Part shown: positions 17,744 to 25,869 of the stretch, piece by piece
Layout of the letters: each line of letters begins with the position of its first letter
How positions within the stretch are numbered: the first letter of the stretch is position 1
NCBI RefSeq assembly: GCF_003860405.1
Contig: NZ_CP034170.1
Coordinates: forward strand, 186,001 to 250,000
Direction of reading: 5' to 3'
Source of the DNA: Nakamurella antarctica
GTDB lineage: Bacteria > Actinomycetota > Actinomycetes > Mycobacteriales > Nakamurellaceae
Length of the DNA stretch: 64,000 nt
Made by a program: the position numbers and the translations under genes
Notes under the pieces: generated by a model
Told to the model about the DNA's origin: nothing
The model's database searches: none
Seen by the model: only the letters and a program-made list of their open reading frames with translations

Positions 17744-19081
17744 CTACCCGTGTTGGTTAAAAATGATGGTCGAATGCCCGATCCGGATAACGTCACCGTC
17801 TGCGAGTTGCCAGGTCTGGACTCGGGAGTTGTTGACGGTGGTGCCATTCGTCGAACCCAAATCGTGCATCACAGCGACGTGTCCATCGAAGTAAATGTCG
17901 ATGTGGCGCCTCGACACCGAGGTGTCGGGTAGCCGGAACGCGGCATCTTGGCCGCGGCCCACCACGTTCTGGCCCGAAACGAGTTGATAGGACCGTCCCG
18001 ACCCGTCATCGGCACGCAAAATTGCGACAACCTGCGGGGGCGGCGAATTCTGCGAATACTGGCCCTGCGGGTTGTACTGGCCCTGCTGTTCGTACTGGCC
18101 CTGCGGGTTGTACTGGCTCTGCTGTTCGTACTGGCCCTGCGGGTTGTACTGGCCCTGCGGGTTGTACTGGCTCTGCGGGTTGAATTGACCCCGCTCGTCG
18201 TACTGTGCGGGTTGGCCGTACTGGTCCGACTGCGGGCGTCCGTAGGGCGGTTGCCCAGAGGGCGGCGGCTGGTGACCAGCCTGCTGGGAGGAGGGTTGCG
18301 GGTAAGGCGGCGGCGCATATAACGGCTGTTGGGGCGGCATCTGGCCGTAGACGGGTTGCCCATAAGCAGGCTGCTGATAGGCGGGGTGCTCGAAGGGTGT
18401 CGGCTGCCCTCCAGCCGGCAACTGCTGGTCGTACTGATTGCTATGGGGAGGGTGGCCAACCGACGCCTCGTATCCGTGCCCAGCGGGATTCGGGTCCTGG
18501 TAGGCAGGGCGACCGAACTGATCCGCGTTGTAATGATCTGCGCGGTTGTCGTAAGCCTCAGGCGCTGGCGAGTCTGCTGGGACAAATTGGCCGGCCCGAT
18601 CCGGATGCTGAGAATCCGGCTGCTGCTGCCGGTTCGGATCAGCTGGCGGCTGAGTCATCTGCACTCCTGGGCTCGGGGGTGGTGCTTGTTGACGTCGTCC
18701 CGGGCGGCCCACATCGGGGTCAACCAGGGAACTCACACGGAACTGGCCCGTGTGCAATACATCTGACTCTTCCAGCACCACGTCCACATCACCAAAGGTG
18801 TACCAGCCTTGCTCGGCGACGTACTCCTGAACGGTGTCGGCGAGAGCCTGGGCAACGCGCCGGTCGTCGTCGCCGAGACCCTGGCGGTCTGTGGGCCCGA
18901 GGGTGACGGTGAAGCGGTTGGGTGAGACCGTGCGGCCACCCTGATGTTGCAGGTGGGATGTCGCCTCGGTCTGTAAGGCGGTGATAACTTCGTCGGGGTG
19001 CACGGTGCCGCCGAAGAGACGGGCGAAGGTGTTTCCGACAGCTCCCTGTAGGCGCCGCTCAAAACCTTGAATGATGCCCAT
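17744..19081 (-). CDS. fhaA: FHA-domain protein FhaA with DUF3662 domain and Q/N/G/Y-rich repeat linker
   Basis: This cytoplasmic phospho-reader binds phosphorylated MviN and PknB partners in mycobacteria. I choose the ATG at 19081 (MGIIQGFERRLQ) because AAGGAGGTGGGA precedes it; the frame is open further upstream. The 445 residues comprise an N-terminal DUF3662 domain (about 1-125), a long disordered linker rich in Pro, Gln, Tyr and Gly with QGQYNPQ/QYEQQ repeats, and a C-terminal FHA domain (VVGRGQDAAFRLPDTSVSRR, HDLGSTNGTTVNN). It is the first gene of the operon. Confidence 0.94.
   Translation of the reverse strand: MGIIQGFERRLQGAVGNTFARLFGGTVHPDEVITALQTEATSHLQHQGGRTVSPNRFTVTLGPTDRQGLGDDDRRVAQALADTVQEYVAEQGWYTFGDVDVVLEESDVLHTGQFRVSSLVDPDVGRPGRRQQAPPPSPGVQMTQPPADPNRQQQPDSQHPDRAGQFVPADSPAPEAYDNRADHYNADQFGRPAYQDPNPAGHGYEASVGHPPHSNQYDQQLPAGGQPTPFEHPAYQQPAYGQPVYGQMPPQQPLYAPPPYPQPSSQQAGHQPPPSGQPPYGRPQSDQYGQPAQYDERGQFNPQSQYNPQGQYNPQGQYEQQSQYNPQGQYEQQGQYNPQGQYSQNSPPPQVVAILRADDGSGRSYQLVSGQNVVGRGQDAAFRLPDTSVSRRHIDIYFDGHVAVMHDLGSTNGTTVNNSRVQTWQLADGDVIRIGHSTIIFNQHG
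18061..18185. repeat. Tandem repeats encoding the Q/N/Y-rich FhaA linker
   Basis: Units of gttgtactggccctgcgg alternate with gttcgtactggccctgct variants. On the minus strand they give QYNPQG and QYEQQG repeats, about eight in all. Confidence 0.85.
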
Positions 19082-19414
19082 TCCCACCTCCTTCTCGTCC
19101 GCTAGCCACGCTGAGGTACGCAGTGAAGCGATTGCGCCGCAGTCGCCTGCGTTGTGCCGAACCACCCGCCGAACTTCTGATTTTGCTCAGGAAGCGATCA
19201 GCTTGGTAGCCCACACACTTGGCAACGCTTCCGCTTGATGTTACTGGGGACGCGTGAGGACGAGGTACGTTGCGCCAATCTGCGAACTTTCCTCAGATCG
19301 GCTGAGCGGGGTCCAGGGGCGCGGTTGATGGGCCATGGGCGCGGCGCATTTCAGTGCGTGATCGTCCGGAACGCACCTGCTTTATCGGATCCTTTCGGAC
19401 TCTGGCAGGGATAC
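19082..19414. other. Intergenic region upstream of fhaA
   Basis: About 330 bases between the end of the GtrA-like gene and fhaA hold no open frame I can support. The region should contain the main promoter of the fhaA-to-pknB operon on the minus strand. In M. tuberculosis a tRNA-Leu lies near this spot; none is visible here. Confidence 0.5.
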
Positions 19415-19912
19415 TTACGCGCCCGCGGGCTGCGCAATCACGCGGGGTGCGCTAACCGGCGAATGCTGGTGCTTGCCGAACCACCAGCGCAAAGCCACGT
19501 AACGAGCCACACCTACTGCTCCGTTCACGGAGATAAGAACGATCAGGCTCATCGTGCCGTTGGTGTCCACAGTGGCGAGCACCAACGTGCTTGCCACGAG
19601 CGCGACGAGACTGAAGGCAGCGGCGACTGAAAGGTCGCGTTGTCGCGAATCTTTGTCGTGCACTTTGAAGGTAACGGATCTGTGGGCTCTGTTTGCTACC
19701 ACAGTGGATAGGGTCCAAGAGATGATGTTGGCCCAGACGGTAGAGGTAATCAGTGCTAGGCCGGCGAACATACCAAGCTGGATAACGGTTGCTATGCCAC
19801 CGATCCCGATAAATCGCGACAGCTGGCTTTTGCTGGCGCCGGCTCCCCTGAAAGAGACGTTATCGGCTGCGTCGGGGGCGCAGGGCTTGTCCGATGCGAA
19901 GCAGATATGCAT
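19415..19912 (-). CDS. GtrA-family membrane protein
   Basis: This 165-residue protein has four predicted helices (IGIGGIATVIQLGMFAGLALI; ANIISWTLSTVVANRAHRSVTF; VAAAFSLVALVASTLVLATV; LIVLISVNGAVGVARYVALRWWF) and the basic loop after helix two typical of GtrA, a family of small proteins that move or assist undecaprenyl-linked sugars for surface glycans. The C-terminal RWWFGKH fits the family. The first 30 residues before LSRFIGIG are not helical and the true start may be downstream. No glycosyltransferase partner is adjacent. Confidence 0.85.
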   Translation of the reverse strand: MHICFASDKPCAPDAADNVSFRGAGASKSQLSRFIGIGGIATVIQLGMFAGLALITSTVWANIISWTLSTVVANRAHRSVTFKVHDKDSRQRDLSVAAAFSLVALVASTLVLATVDTNGTMSLIVLISVNGAVGVARYVALRWWFGKHQHSPVSAPRVIAQPAGA

Positions 19913-20098
19913 CGGAACCTCATTTCGGGTGCGCTGTTGGGCTAGGGATTGTTATCTGTGCTTCGTAACAGAACGCTGGGGCGGCGAGAATATGCCAGTT
20001 AACATTTGTGATCTCGGCCATAAGCTAGAGGGCATTTGGTCGAGCGGATGTGGTGAGGCGGCAAGGCCCGGCAACACAGGGGAGTAAAAGGTCTCACG

Positions 20099-20635
20099 CT
20101 AACCGACAAGTGAGCGCAAGTACCGGCCAACAAAATGACGCTGGACGCGCCGCGACACTGGGCCCCCGAGTCGCGTTAGCCGGTTTCCGGCGCGCGAGAA
20201 GGAGCGGATCTGAAAAGTCACCGATTCACTTCCCGGGTCGCGCGAGATGACGAACAATTCCTCGCCGATTTCTGGGTGCCCCTGCAACGCACCGTAGGCG
20301 AAGCCGCAACGGTGCTCTTCGTCGATCACGTACACCACTCGGCAGGGAGCCTGGAGCCGCCATGGCCCGAACCGGATCAATTGATCGACAATGGCGCCTT
20401 CGGTGACCTGCGCTGAAGAAACCGTCGCCCCGATGCCGGCGCGAGTAAGCACCTGCCAACTCATCAGGGTGAGGCGCGCTTCGTCGAAAACCGTTGCGCC
20501 ACTTCCTATCTGCCGCTGCTGATCGATGTGGTGATACCCAGGGGGTAGCGGCCCCCGGGTAGCGCCGAGCTCCGAATAGTTATAGGGCAACAGCGCGAGT
20601 TGGGCGGCGGCGGCGGCAGTAAGAAATTCGGGCAT
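20099..20635 (-). CDS. DUF1990 family protein
   Basis: I start at ATG 20635 (MPEFLTAAAA), 26 bases after the stop of the upstream hydrolase, giving 178 residues. The sequence matches DUF1990: NYSELGATRGPLPPGYHH near the start, a VYVIDEEHRCGFAYGALQGH core and a C-terminal FSRAGNRLTRLGGPVSRRVQ segment. The family is widespread in actinobacteria and has no firmly known function. It appears to form a two-gene operon with the alpha/beta hydrolase. Confidence 0.85.
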   Translation of the reverse strand: MPEFLTAAAAAQLALLPYNYSELGATRGPLPPGYHHIDQQRQIGSGATVFDEARLTLMSWQVLTRAGIGATVSSAQVTEGAIVDQLIRFGPWRLQAPCRVVYVIDEEHRCGFAYGALQGHPEIGEELFVISRDPGSESVTFQIRSFSRAGNRLTRLGGPVSRRVQRHFVGRYLRSLVG

Positions 20636-20660
20636 GGGGGGATTATCGCTTGGCTGCAGG

Positions 20661-21545
20661 TCAACGTGAGTCAGCTTGCGGGTCGCTGCGTTGTAACAGC
20701 GTTTCTTGGAGGAATTCATCGAGGACGCGGTTGAATCTGTCGGGTTCGTCGAGTTGCGGAAAGTGCCCGGACCGCGGAAAGACGCTGACTTTGGCGTGCG
20801 GGAGTGCGGCGGCCAAGCTGTCAGCGTGCGTCGAGGGGATCATCCGGTCACGCCTCCCCCAGACCAGCAGCACCGGCATAGTGGCCAGGCCTGGCAGTTT
20901 GTTCACAGCAGTGACGCGTTGCCCGCTCACGTCGATGACGGCGCGGCTAGAAGCGAGAAAGGCGCGGCGCGTTTCGCCGTCAGCCAAGGTGGAAAGACTT
21001 TGCCACGCCAGTAGGGAACCGGGGCTCAGACTTGGGAGTCCAGTCCATGCCCAGGCTTTCAAAGCGAAGTCGACGCTGTGACGCACGGGTGTCGATGCGA
21101 CGATGGGGATGATCAGTTCGCTGCCCGGCAGGGTTGCGGCGCGAAGTGCGGCGTTGAGTTCCAGTCCAAGACCGCCGGAGCTGACAAGCACCACCCGCGC
21201 TGTCAAAGCCGGAAAAAGGTAGGCGAATTGCATAACAATCCCGCCACCCCATGAATGTCCAATAATGGTGGCAGAGTCAATACCCAAGTGCGCCAACAGG
21301 TCTCGCAAAGTGGCCGCGTGGGCGCCGAGGGAGTAGTCGCCCAGCGGCTTGGCGCTGGCACCGTGCCCGAAGAGATCAGGTGCGATGACGCGATAGCGCT
21401 TGCTGAAGGCCTCAATCTGCGGGAGCCACGCTTCGTGTGAACTCATCAACCCATGCACCAGGAGAAGGGCGGGTCCGGAGCCGACGTCCACGAAGGCGAG
21501 TTTTTCACCGTCCAGCTCGGTTGACGTCACGTGCGGTACTTCCAT
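20661..21545 (-). CDS. Alpha/beta hydrolase
   Basis: The start is ATG 21545 (MEVPHVTSTELDGEKL); the longer open frame upstream belongs to different, partly out-of-frame sequence. The 294 residues carry the fold's features: LLVHGLMSSHEAW oxyanion loop, VIAPDLFGHGAS strand, GHSWGGG nucleophile elbow (Ser near residue 107), the acidic residue in VWGRRDRMIPSTHA and the catalytic His in PRSGHFPQLDEP. The substrate is unknown; general similarity is to epoxide-hydrolase/haloperoxidase-like esterases. Confidence 0.9.
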   Translation of the reverse strand: MEVPHVTSTELDGEKLAFVDVGSGPALLLVHGLMSSHEAWLPQIEAFSKRYRVIAPDLFGHGASAKPLGDYSLGAHAATLRDLLAHLGIDSATIIGHSWGGGIVMQFAYLFPALTARVVLVSSGGLGLELNAALRAATLPGSELIIPIVASTPVRHSVDFALKAWAWTGLPSLSPGSLLAWQSLSTLADGETRRAFLASSRAVIDVSGQRVTAVNKLPGLATMPVLLVWGRRDRMIPSTHADSLAAALPHAKVSVFPRSGHFPQLDEPDRFNRVLDEFLQETLLQRSDPQADSR

Positions 21546-21577
21546 GACGTCCCCTACTCTTTGCCGGTGAGGCCAGC

Positions 21578-22006
21578 CTAGGCGGTGGTGGACCGCCGAC
21601 GGGCGGCGGCTGCCGCGGCGTCGTCGGCGCGTGCGACGTGTGGCCCCTGTCCGAGAACGGCTGCCAGAAATCTGCCTTCCGTCAGCCCACTCCCGCGTGG
21701 ATGCGCCCAGCGCCCCCGCAGGAGCGTCGATGCGAAGCGCTTGGTCGGAGATGACAGCGGATTTGTTCGTGATGACGTGAGCGTTGACGCTGCCGTCAAA
21801 GCAATCGACAGCACCAAGGAAACGCCCCCGCTGGGAATAAATGCTCAGCTTTCCTTCGTTCTGGCAGGTAATTGCCAGGCGGAGTTCGGCAGCATCCGTT
21901 GATCCCGTGATCGCCACTGCACCAGGCCCAGCCCCCCCGCAGCCGCGGCGATCAGCGCGCGGTACCGCGTCCGGCTGGAATGAAAAGTAGCGGGTGCTTC
22001 GATTAT
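21578..22006 (-). pseudogene. Decayed lipoprotein gene, pieces in three frames
   Basis: Three minus-strand frames give consecutive pieces of what looks like one exported protein. The first (about 22006-21945) reads APATFHSSRTRYRALIA and the second carries GCGGAGPGAVAITGS; joined with one added base they give a classic LIAAGC lipobox. The second frame continues with AELRLAITCQNEGKLSIYS and CFDGSVNAHVITNKSAV to about 21690. A third frame then supplies GLTEGRFLAAVLGQGPHV and stops at 21578. No start codon is visible at the expected place (ATA). The mature part resembles small actinobacterial lipoproteins with a paired-cysteine beta domain. Sequencing indels are the alternative explanation. Confidence 0.4.
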
Positions 22007-22377
22007 TGCCCGGTTTCTACCAAACCTCTTCGATAGGCGCGAGGCGATCTATAGATGGCGGAGGCGCCCCTATGGGTCGAAAAGAATTTTGTCCGTTTTG
22101 CGTGATGAACGCCTAGCCGCCGCGTCCCTGTCTATAGAAAGCAGCGAACAGCGAGACTTGCGCAAAGTTGTGCTCGTCAGAAGTGGTTTCTACCCGCGAG
22201 GTGGGTATCTAAGCCGGATTTCATCTCGAGCGGGGAGATCACCGTGGGTGGCGCCGACGCCCGGCTCCACCCACGGATCGACTCCCAAACTATGGCGCGA
22301 CATCTGGGTAAAGAGGCCTAATGTTGGCGGGCTGAACCTACCGGCGGTCAACAATTCATGCGCTGCGGGTGCGCCGG
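22007..22377. other. Intergenic region, nothing recognised
   Basis: About 370 bases between the decayed lipoprotein gene and the end of the oxidoreductase gene. I see no supported open frame, RNA gene or clear hairpin. Confidence 0.4.
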
Positions 22378-23493
22378 TTACGGAAGAGTAACCACAATTT
22401 TCGATGCGGACACGCCTGCAAGCAGGATGTCCATCGCGCGTTGGATGTCGGATAAGTCGTTCCCGACGACGGTGGGGTTCGGCGCCGCAACGTAGCGGCC
22501 CTCCGACAGCGCATCGGGCAAATAGTCACGGTAGATCGCTGTACTGACCTCGTTGTTCTTGAGCGATGTCCCGGCGATGTATTTGATGCGGATGCGCCGG
22601 CTTCGGGATCGAAACTGGAGTGCGATGTTCGAGCTGATCAATCGAACTGTCACACGGAGTTTCTCCGGCCACCCACCCGTGGCTAAGCCAGCGAACGATA
22701 CGGGCGGGGTAGCGATCGAGAGAAACCTGTTACCCGGGAGACGACCCAAAATGCGCACGCATGATGGGGCACCCGTAGCGCCGAAAGAGATTGCCCCGGC
22801 TAGGGTTCGGCCTGTGAAGGCCTCCATAATGTCTGCCTCTACGGTCGCGCTGTGGTAGTCGAAGACCTGAGAAGCGCCGAGGGCTGTGACGAATTCGAAG
22901 TTGCGCGGGGAGGCGGTGGTGATGACGTCGTATCCGGCGGCGACCGCTAGCTGGATCGCATTGCATCCGACGCTGGTCGATCCTCCCCACACCAACACGG
23001 TCTGTCCGGTCGCAGCAGGATTCGCCGATGGGAGTTGTAGCCCTAGATTGTCGCTTTGAAAGAGGCCGCTGGACGCAGATGACACCGCCAGGGGAAGGAC
23101 TGCAGCATTCTCGTAGGGCATGGACTTCGGAATTGGCGCCGTCATTCGCTCCAGCAGAACGCTGTAGGACTGGAATGCCCCCTGGGCCGGATCATTGGTG
23201 TCCTTATCCGTACCCACCGCGTGGCCGAAAACCCGATCGCCGATCTGGAAGCGGGTGACTTGGGGCCCGATCTCGACGACCTCGCCCGCAACATCTGAGC
23301 CAAGGACCGCTGGATACTTCAACCAACCAAACAGCAGACTGCCCTCGACCTGGATGATCCAATCAACGGGATTGACGGCCACGGCGTGGTTGCGCACCAA
23401 GATCTGGCCAGCCGCAGGACGCGGATAGGTAGCTGGACCGACCTCGAGTTTGGCGTGCTTGTGGCGAATCCAGGCGGCGGTATTGGTCGGCAT
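22378..23493 (-). CDS. Medium-chain dehydrogenase/reductase, quinone-oxidoreductase/enoyl-reductase-like
   Basis: The start at ATG 23493 (MPTNTAAWIRH) has GAGGAG eight bases upstream, giving 371 residues. The N-terminal GroES-like domain contains NHAVAVNPVDWIIQ and YPAVLGSDVAGEVVEIG. The Rossmann domain has VLVWGGSTSVGCNAIQLAVAAG (NADPH site) and a C-terminal FRSRSRRIRIKYI region. It lacks the cysteine-rich structural zinc loop, as in the zinc-free quinone reductase and ToxD-type trans-enoyl reductase groups. It is a single gene with an unknown substrate. Confidence 0.88.
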   Translation of the reverse strand: MPTNTAAWIRHKHAKLEVGPATYPRPAAGQILVRNHAVAVNPVDWIIQVEGSLLFGWLKYPAVLGSDVAGEVVEIGPQVTRFQIGDRVFGHAVGTDKDTNDPAQGAFQSYSVLLERMTAPIPKSMPYENAAVLPLAVSSASSGLFQSDNLGLQLPSANPAATGQTVLVWGGSTSVGCNAIQLAVAAGYDVITTASPRNFEFVTALGASQVFDYHSATVEADIMEAFTGRTLAGAISFGATGAPSCVRILGRLPGNRFLSIATPPVSFAGLATGGWPEKLRVTVRLISSNIALQFRSRSRRIRIKYIAGTSLKNNEVSTAIYRDYLPDALSEGRYVAAPNPTVVGNDLSDIQRAMDILLAGVSASKIVVTLP

Positions 23494-23657
23494 GACGGGC
23501 ACTCCTCATCGGGACCTCGGTGCATTAGAGGCAATCTCCACCGCGATTAGTGATCTTTTGCGAACGCGCGCACTTAGCGTAGGTCAGGGCCGCGATGGGC
23601 CTTCACCCAGGTCAATCGTCACCTCTCCCGATTCCACTGCCAGAGCCGGGCAACGCG

Positions 23658-24668
23658 TCATCGAGTGACGCGATCAAGAAACGCGACCGTCGAGGCAAGG
23701 GCCAATTGTGAATTCGCGAGGTCCAAATGGAACTGATACTCGTGCGGCAGTTCCGGTGTGGTGTCGTCGGGGTAGAACACGGAGGTCACGTCGACTCCGA
23801 GATCGGACAGTCTTGCCGCCATGGGCTTTGATTGCATCGCAGTGAGCGGGTCGGCGTTGCCTCCCGAGATCCACGTCGCGGGGAAGTCGCTCGTCACATG
23901 ATCGAGGACTCCCATCAAGGCGCCGCCTGGGGTGCCCGACCACTCGCGCCGACCCAAGTACGCCCACAGCGCGGTGCGAAACCCCCATCCACCGATCCCA
24001 GGCGCTTCGGGAATGCCGCTCACGTCAAAGATGCCGCACTGCAGGACGACGGCCCGAAGTTGACCTGGAGTGAGTGCGGGTGGAATTGCGACCCTGGCGG
24101 TGTAATCCGGGTTCGAGATCATCGTTGCTAGCTGGGCAGCGAGCTGCGCCCCGGCTGAGTCACCCGCAAGGACGATCCGGTTCGGATCGATGCGGTATTC
24201 CGCGGCGTGCTCGACAACGAACCGTAGAGCGTCATTGAGCTGGCCAAGCGCGGTTGGATAGATGGCCTCGGGTGCAACCGTGTAATTGACAGCGACGGTC
24301 GTATAGCCACTCGAAGAGATAATTTTCGCGTACGGGCTGACGTCGGATTTGTCGCCCGAGATCCAGGCCCCGCCGTGTATCCAGACCATTGCGGGGAAGG
24401 GACCCGCCGAGTCGGACGGGATAAAGATGTCGCACGTAGTGTCAGCGCCACCCTTGCCGTAGGCGACGTCAAGTATCTCGACCACGCCAGCGGATGGTTC
24501 ATAGGGCCGCATTTTCTCCGCAGTTTTGCGACCTTCACTCTCAAATAGCGCCCGAATCAGTAGGCACGCAGGCCAGGGACTGATCCGACTGAAAAACGTT
24601 GTAGCCATACCCATAGTGAGAAACCCCAGTGGAATCCAGTGCCGCTTCATCGAGATCCACGGTGTCAT
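23658..24668 (-). CDS. Alpha/beta hydrolase fold-3 esterase (HSL family) with N-terminal membrane segment
   Basis: This 336-residue esterase/lipase belongs to the hormone-sensitive-lipase group. It shows the HGGAW oxyanion motif (in VWIHGGAWISGDKS), the nucleophile elbow GDSAGAQLA, the acid in SGGNADPLTAMQ and the His in LPHEYQFHLDL. The first about 40 residues are hydrophobic (PLGFLTMGMATTFF) and probably anchor the enzyme in the membrane or act as an export signal. It ends about 165 bases from the start of the oxidoreductase gene. Confidence 0.88.
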   Translation of the reverse strand: MTPWISMKRHWIPLGFLTMGMATTFFSRISPWPACLLIRALFESEGRKTAEKMRPYEPSAGVVEILDVAYGKGGADTTCDIFIPSDSAGPFPAMVWIHGGAWISGDKSDVSPYAKIISSSGYTTVAVNYTVAPEAIYPTALGQLNDALRFVVEHAAEYRIDPNRIVLAGDSAGAQLAAQLATMISNPDYTARVAIPPALTPGQLRAVVLQCGIFDVSGIPEAPGIGGWGFRTALWAYLGRREWSGTPGGALMGVLDHVTSDFPATWISGGNADPLTAMQSKPMAARLSDLGVDVTSVFYPDDTTPELPHEYQFHLDLANSQLALASTVAFLDRVTR

Positions 24669-24677
24669 GGCTCCAGG

Positions 24678-25265
24678 CTAATGGACGCGCCATTCGTCCT
24701 TGGTGACTTGCCACAGGCCCTCGATGCCGGTCCCGGCCGGGCCTTGCGCAATGCAAGAGGGCCGGTCGGGAAGACGGCGGAACCCGAGTGTGGCGGGGAT
24801 GCGGGCGCTGGCCAGGTTGTTCACGTCATGGGTGATCTGGACTCGTTCGATACCGGGCACGGTGAAGGCAAGATCGGTGAGCGCTCTGCTGGCAGCGGTG
24901 GCGATGCCCTGGTTGAGATGGTCGCGGGCGACCCAGTAGCCGATCTCGAGTCCGCCGGGTCCGGGCCGGCGATGCAGCCCCCCGGAGCCGACGAGCTGAC
25001 CTGCGCGCCATATTCCGACGGTCAGATCACCACCGCTGGCCCAGTCGGCGGCCCAAGTCTCCAGGAGCTCACGTCGCTGATCCAGCGTTTGCGGCTCCAG
25101 CGCGATCCACGCCATGTAGGGACGGAGATGGTCGACGTTCGCGGGTATGACGGCGTGCAGCGCGGCGGCTTCTTCCGGTTGCCACAGGTGCAGGTCAAGC
25201 CCGTATCGCTGTGTCTGTTTCGGGAGGCGGTGGGCGGAGGCGGCTGTTGTCCCCGGATCAGTCAT
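24678..25265 (-). CDS. GNAT-family N-acetyltransferase (RimJ/RimL type)
   Basis: I start at ATG 25265 (MTDPGTTAASAHRL), giving 195 residues; the longer open frame upstream overlaps the tRNA remnant and is not credible. RimJ/RimL-like features are LHLWQPEEAAALHAVI at the start, LVGSGGLHRRPGPGGLEIGYW in the middle, the acetyl-CoA loop in ARDHLNQGIATAASRAL and VNNLASARIPATLGFRR near the end. It probably acetylates a protein N-terminus or a small molecule; the target is unknown. It is the last host gene before the integrated element. Confidence 0.88.
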   Translation of the reverse strand: MTDPGTTAASAHRLPKQTQRYGLDLHLWQPEEAAALHAVIPANVDHLRPYMAWIALEPQTLDQRRELLETWAADWASGGDLTVGIWRAGQLVGSGGLHRRPGPGGLEIGYWVARDHLNQGIATAASRALTDLAFTVPGIERVQITHDVNNLASARIPATLGFRRLPDRPSCIAQGPAGTGIEGLWQVTKDEWRVH

Positions 25266-25356
25266 AGCCCCACACACTAAGGGTGAACAAGACCTCACAG
25301 CGAGCCGAATACTGTGCATCCGCCAACGGGCCCGGCTTAGCACCCCCCAAAAAACA

Positions 25357-25403
25357 ACAATCCCCGCACCACCACCAAAGAAGCGGTGATCTGCGGGGAT
25401 TGT
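25357..25403 (-). terminator. Original tRNA-Leu terminator, now stranded left of the element
   Basis: ACAATCCCCGCA pairs with TGCGGGGATTGT, and on the minus strand the stem is followed by TGTTTTTTGG. It would have ended transcription of the minus-strand tRNA-Leu before the 12.9-kb element separated them. Confidence 0.75.
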
Positions 25404-25436
25404 GTAAACCCAATGCCGGTAGTTCTGTGAACTACC

Positions 25437-25462
25437 CACTGTGCGCGAGGGGGGAGTTGAAC
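25437..25462. other. Left attachment site (attL), tRNA 3' fragment
   Basis: Twenty-six bases (cactgtgcgcgagg... to ttgaac) identical to the acceptor and T-arm part of tRNA-Leu at 38351-38376. Beyond base 25462 the match is lost (tccgatg against cccccac), so this is a remnant and not a functional tRNA. Confidence 0.92.
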
Positions 25463-25654
25463 TCCGATGCACACACCAACACGCCGATACCTGAAGGTAC
25501 ATCAGACAGTCTCTGATCAGGGCGAACAGTGAACCAACCTAACAGCGACCAACAAGCAGATACATCCGAGACCGTCAACGGCGACACATAGCGTGACACA
25601 TGGAGCCAGCGGCACAAGGTGAATTTGGAACCCATCGCGTAAGAACAGTCCCGC

Positions 25655-25858
25655 CTAGTCGATCAGTCTCACGACCCATCCTTCTTCTGTTGTTGGTGCT
25701 GCGTCTTGGATGTGGTCGTTGGCGCAGAACATTGGCGGGAGTGGGTGGAAGCCTTTGGCTTGGTTTGGTGGTGGGTTGATAGTGATGTGTTGTCGGAGGA
25801 TTGCGTCGCAGTCTGCGTTTTGGCAATGGGCGTTGGTGTTCTCGGCTATCCAGGGCAT
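25655..25858 (-). CDS. Small Cys/His-containing protein of the element
   Basis: This 67-residue gene starts at ATG 25858 after AAAGGAAAC. The spaced pattern HCQNADCDAIL and later FCANDHI suggests a small zinc-binding knuckle. It is the last gene of the element on the left, 11 bases after the two-helix membrane protein gene. I do not recognise the family. Confidence 0.6.
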   Translation of the reverse strand: MPWIAENTNAHCQNADCDAILRQHITINPPPNQAKGFHPLPPMFCANDHIQDAAPTTEEGWVVRLID

Positions 25859-25869
25859 GGGTGTTTCCT

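Noticed and set aside
18205-18906. 233-residue plus-strand open frame opposite fhaA
   Set aside because: It is a shadow frame of the repeat-rich FhaA gene with unnatural Arg/Gly composition.
20661-21917. 418-residue alpha/beta hydrolase with a long N-terminal extension
   Set aside because: The extension holds an Arg-rich out-of-frame stretch and a piece of a separate lipoprotein gene; the hydrolase fold starts cleanly at ATG 21545.
25437-25462. Second tRNA-Leu gene at the left end of the element
   Set aside because: Only the 3' 26 bases match; anticodon, D-arm and 5' acceptor strand are missing, so it is the displaced attachment-site remnant.
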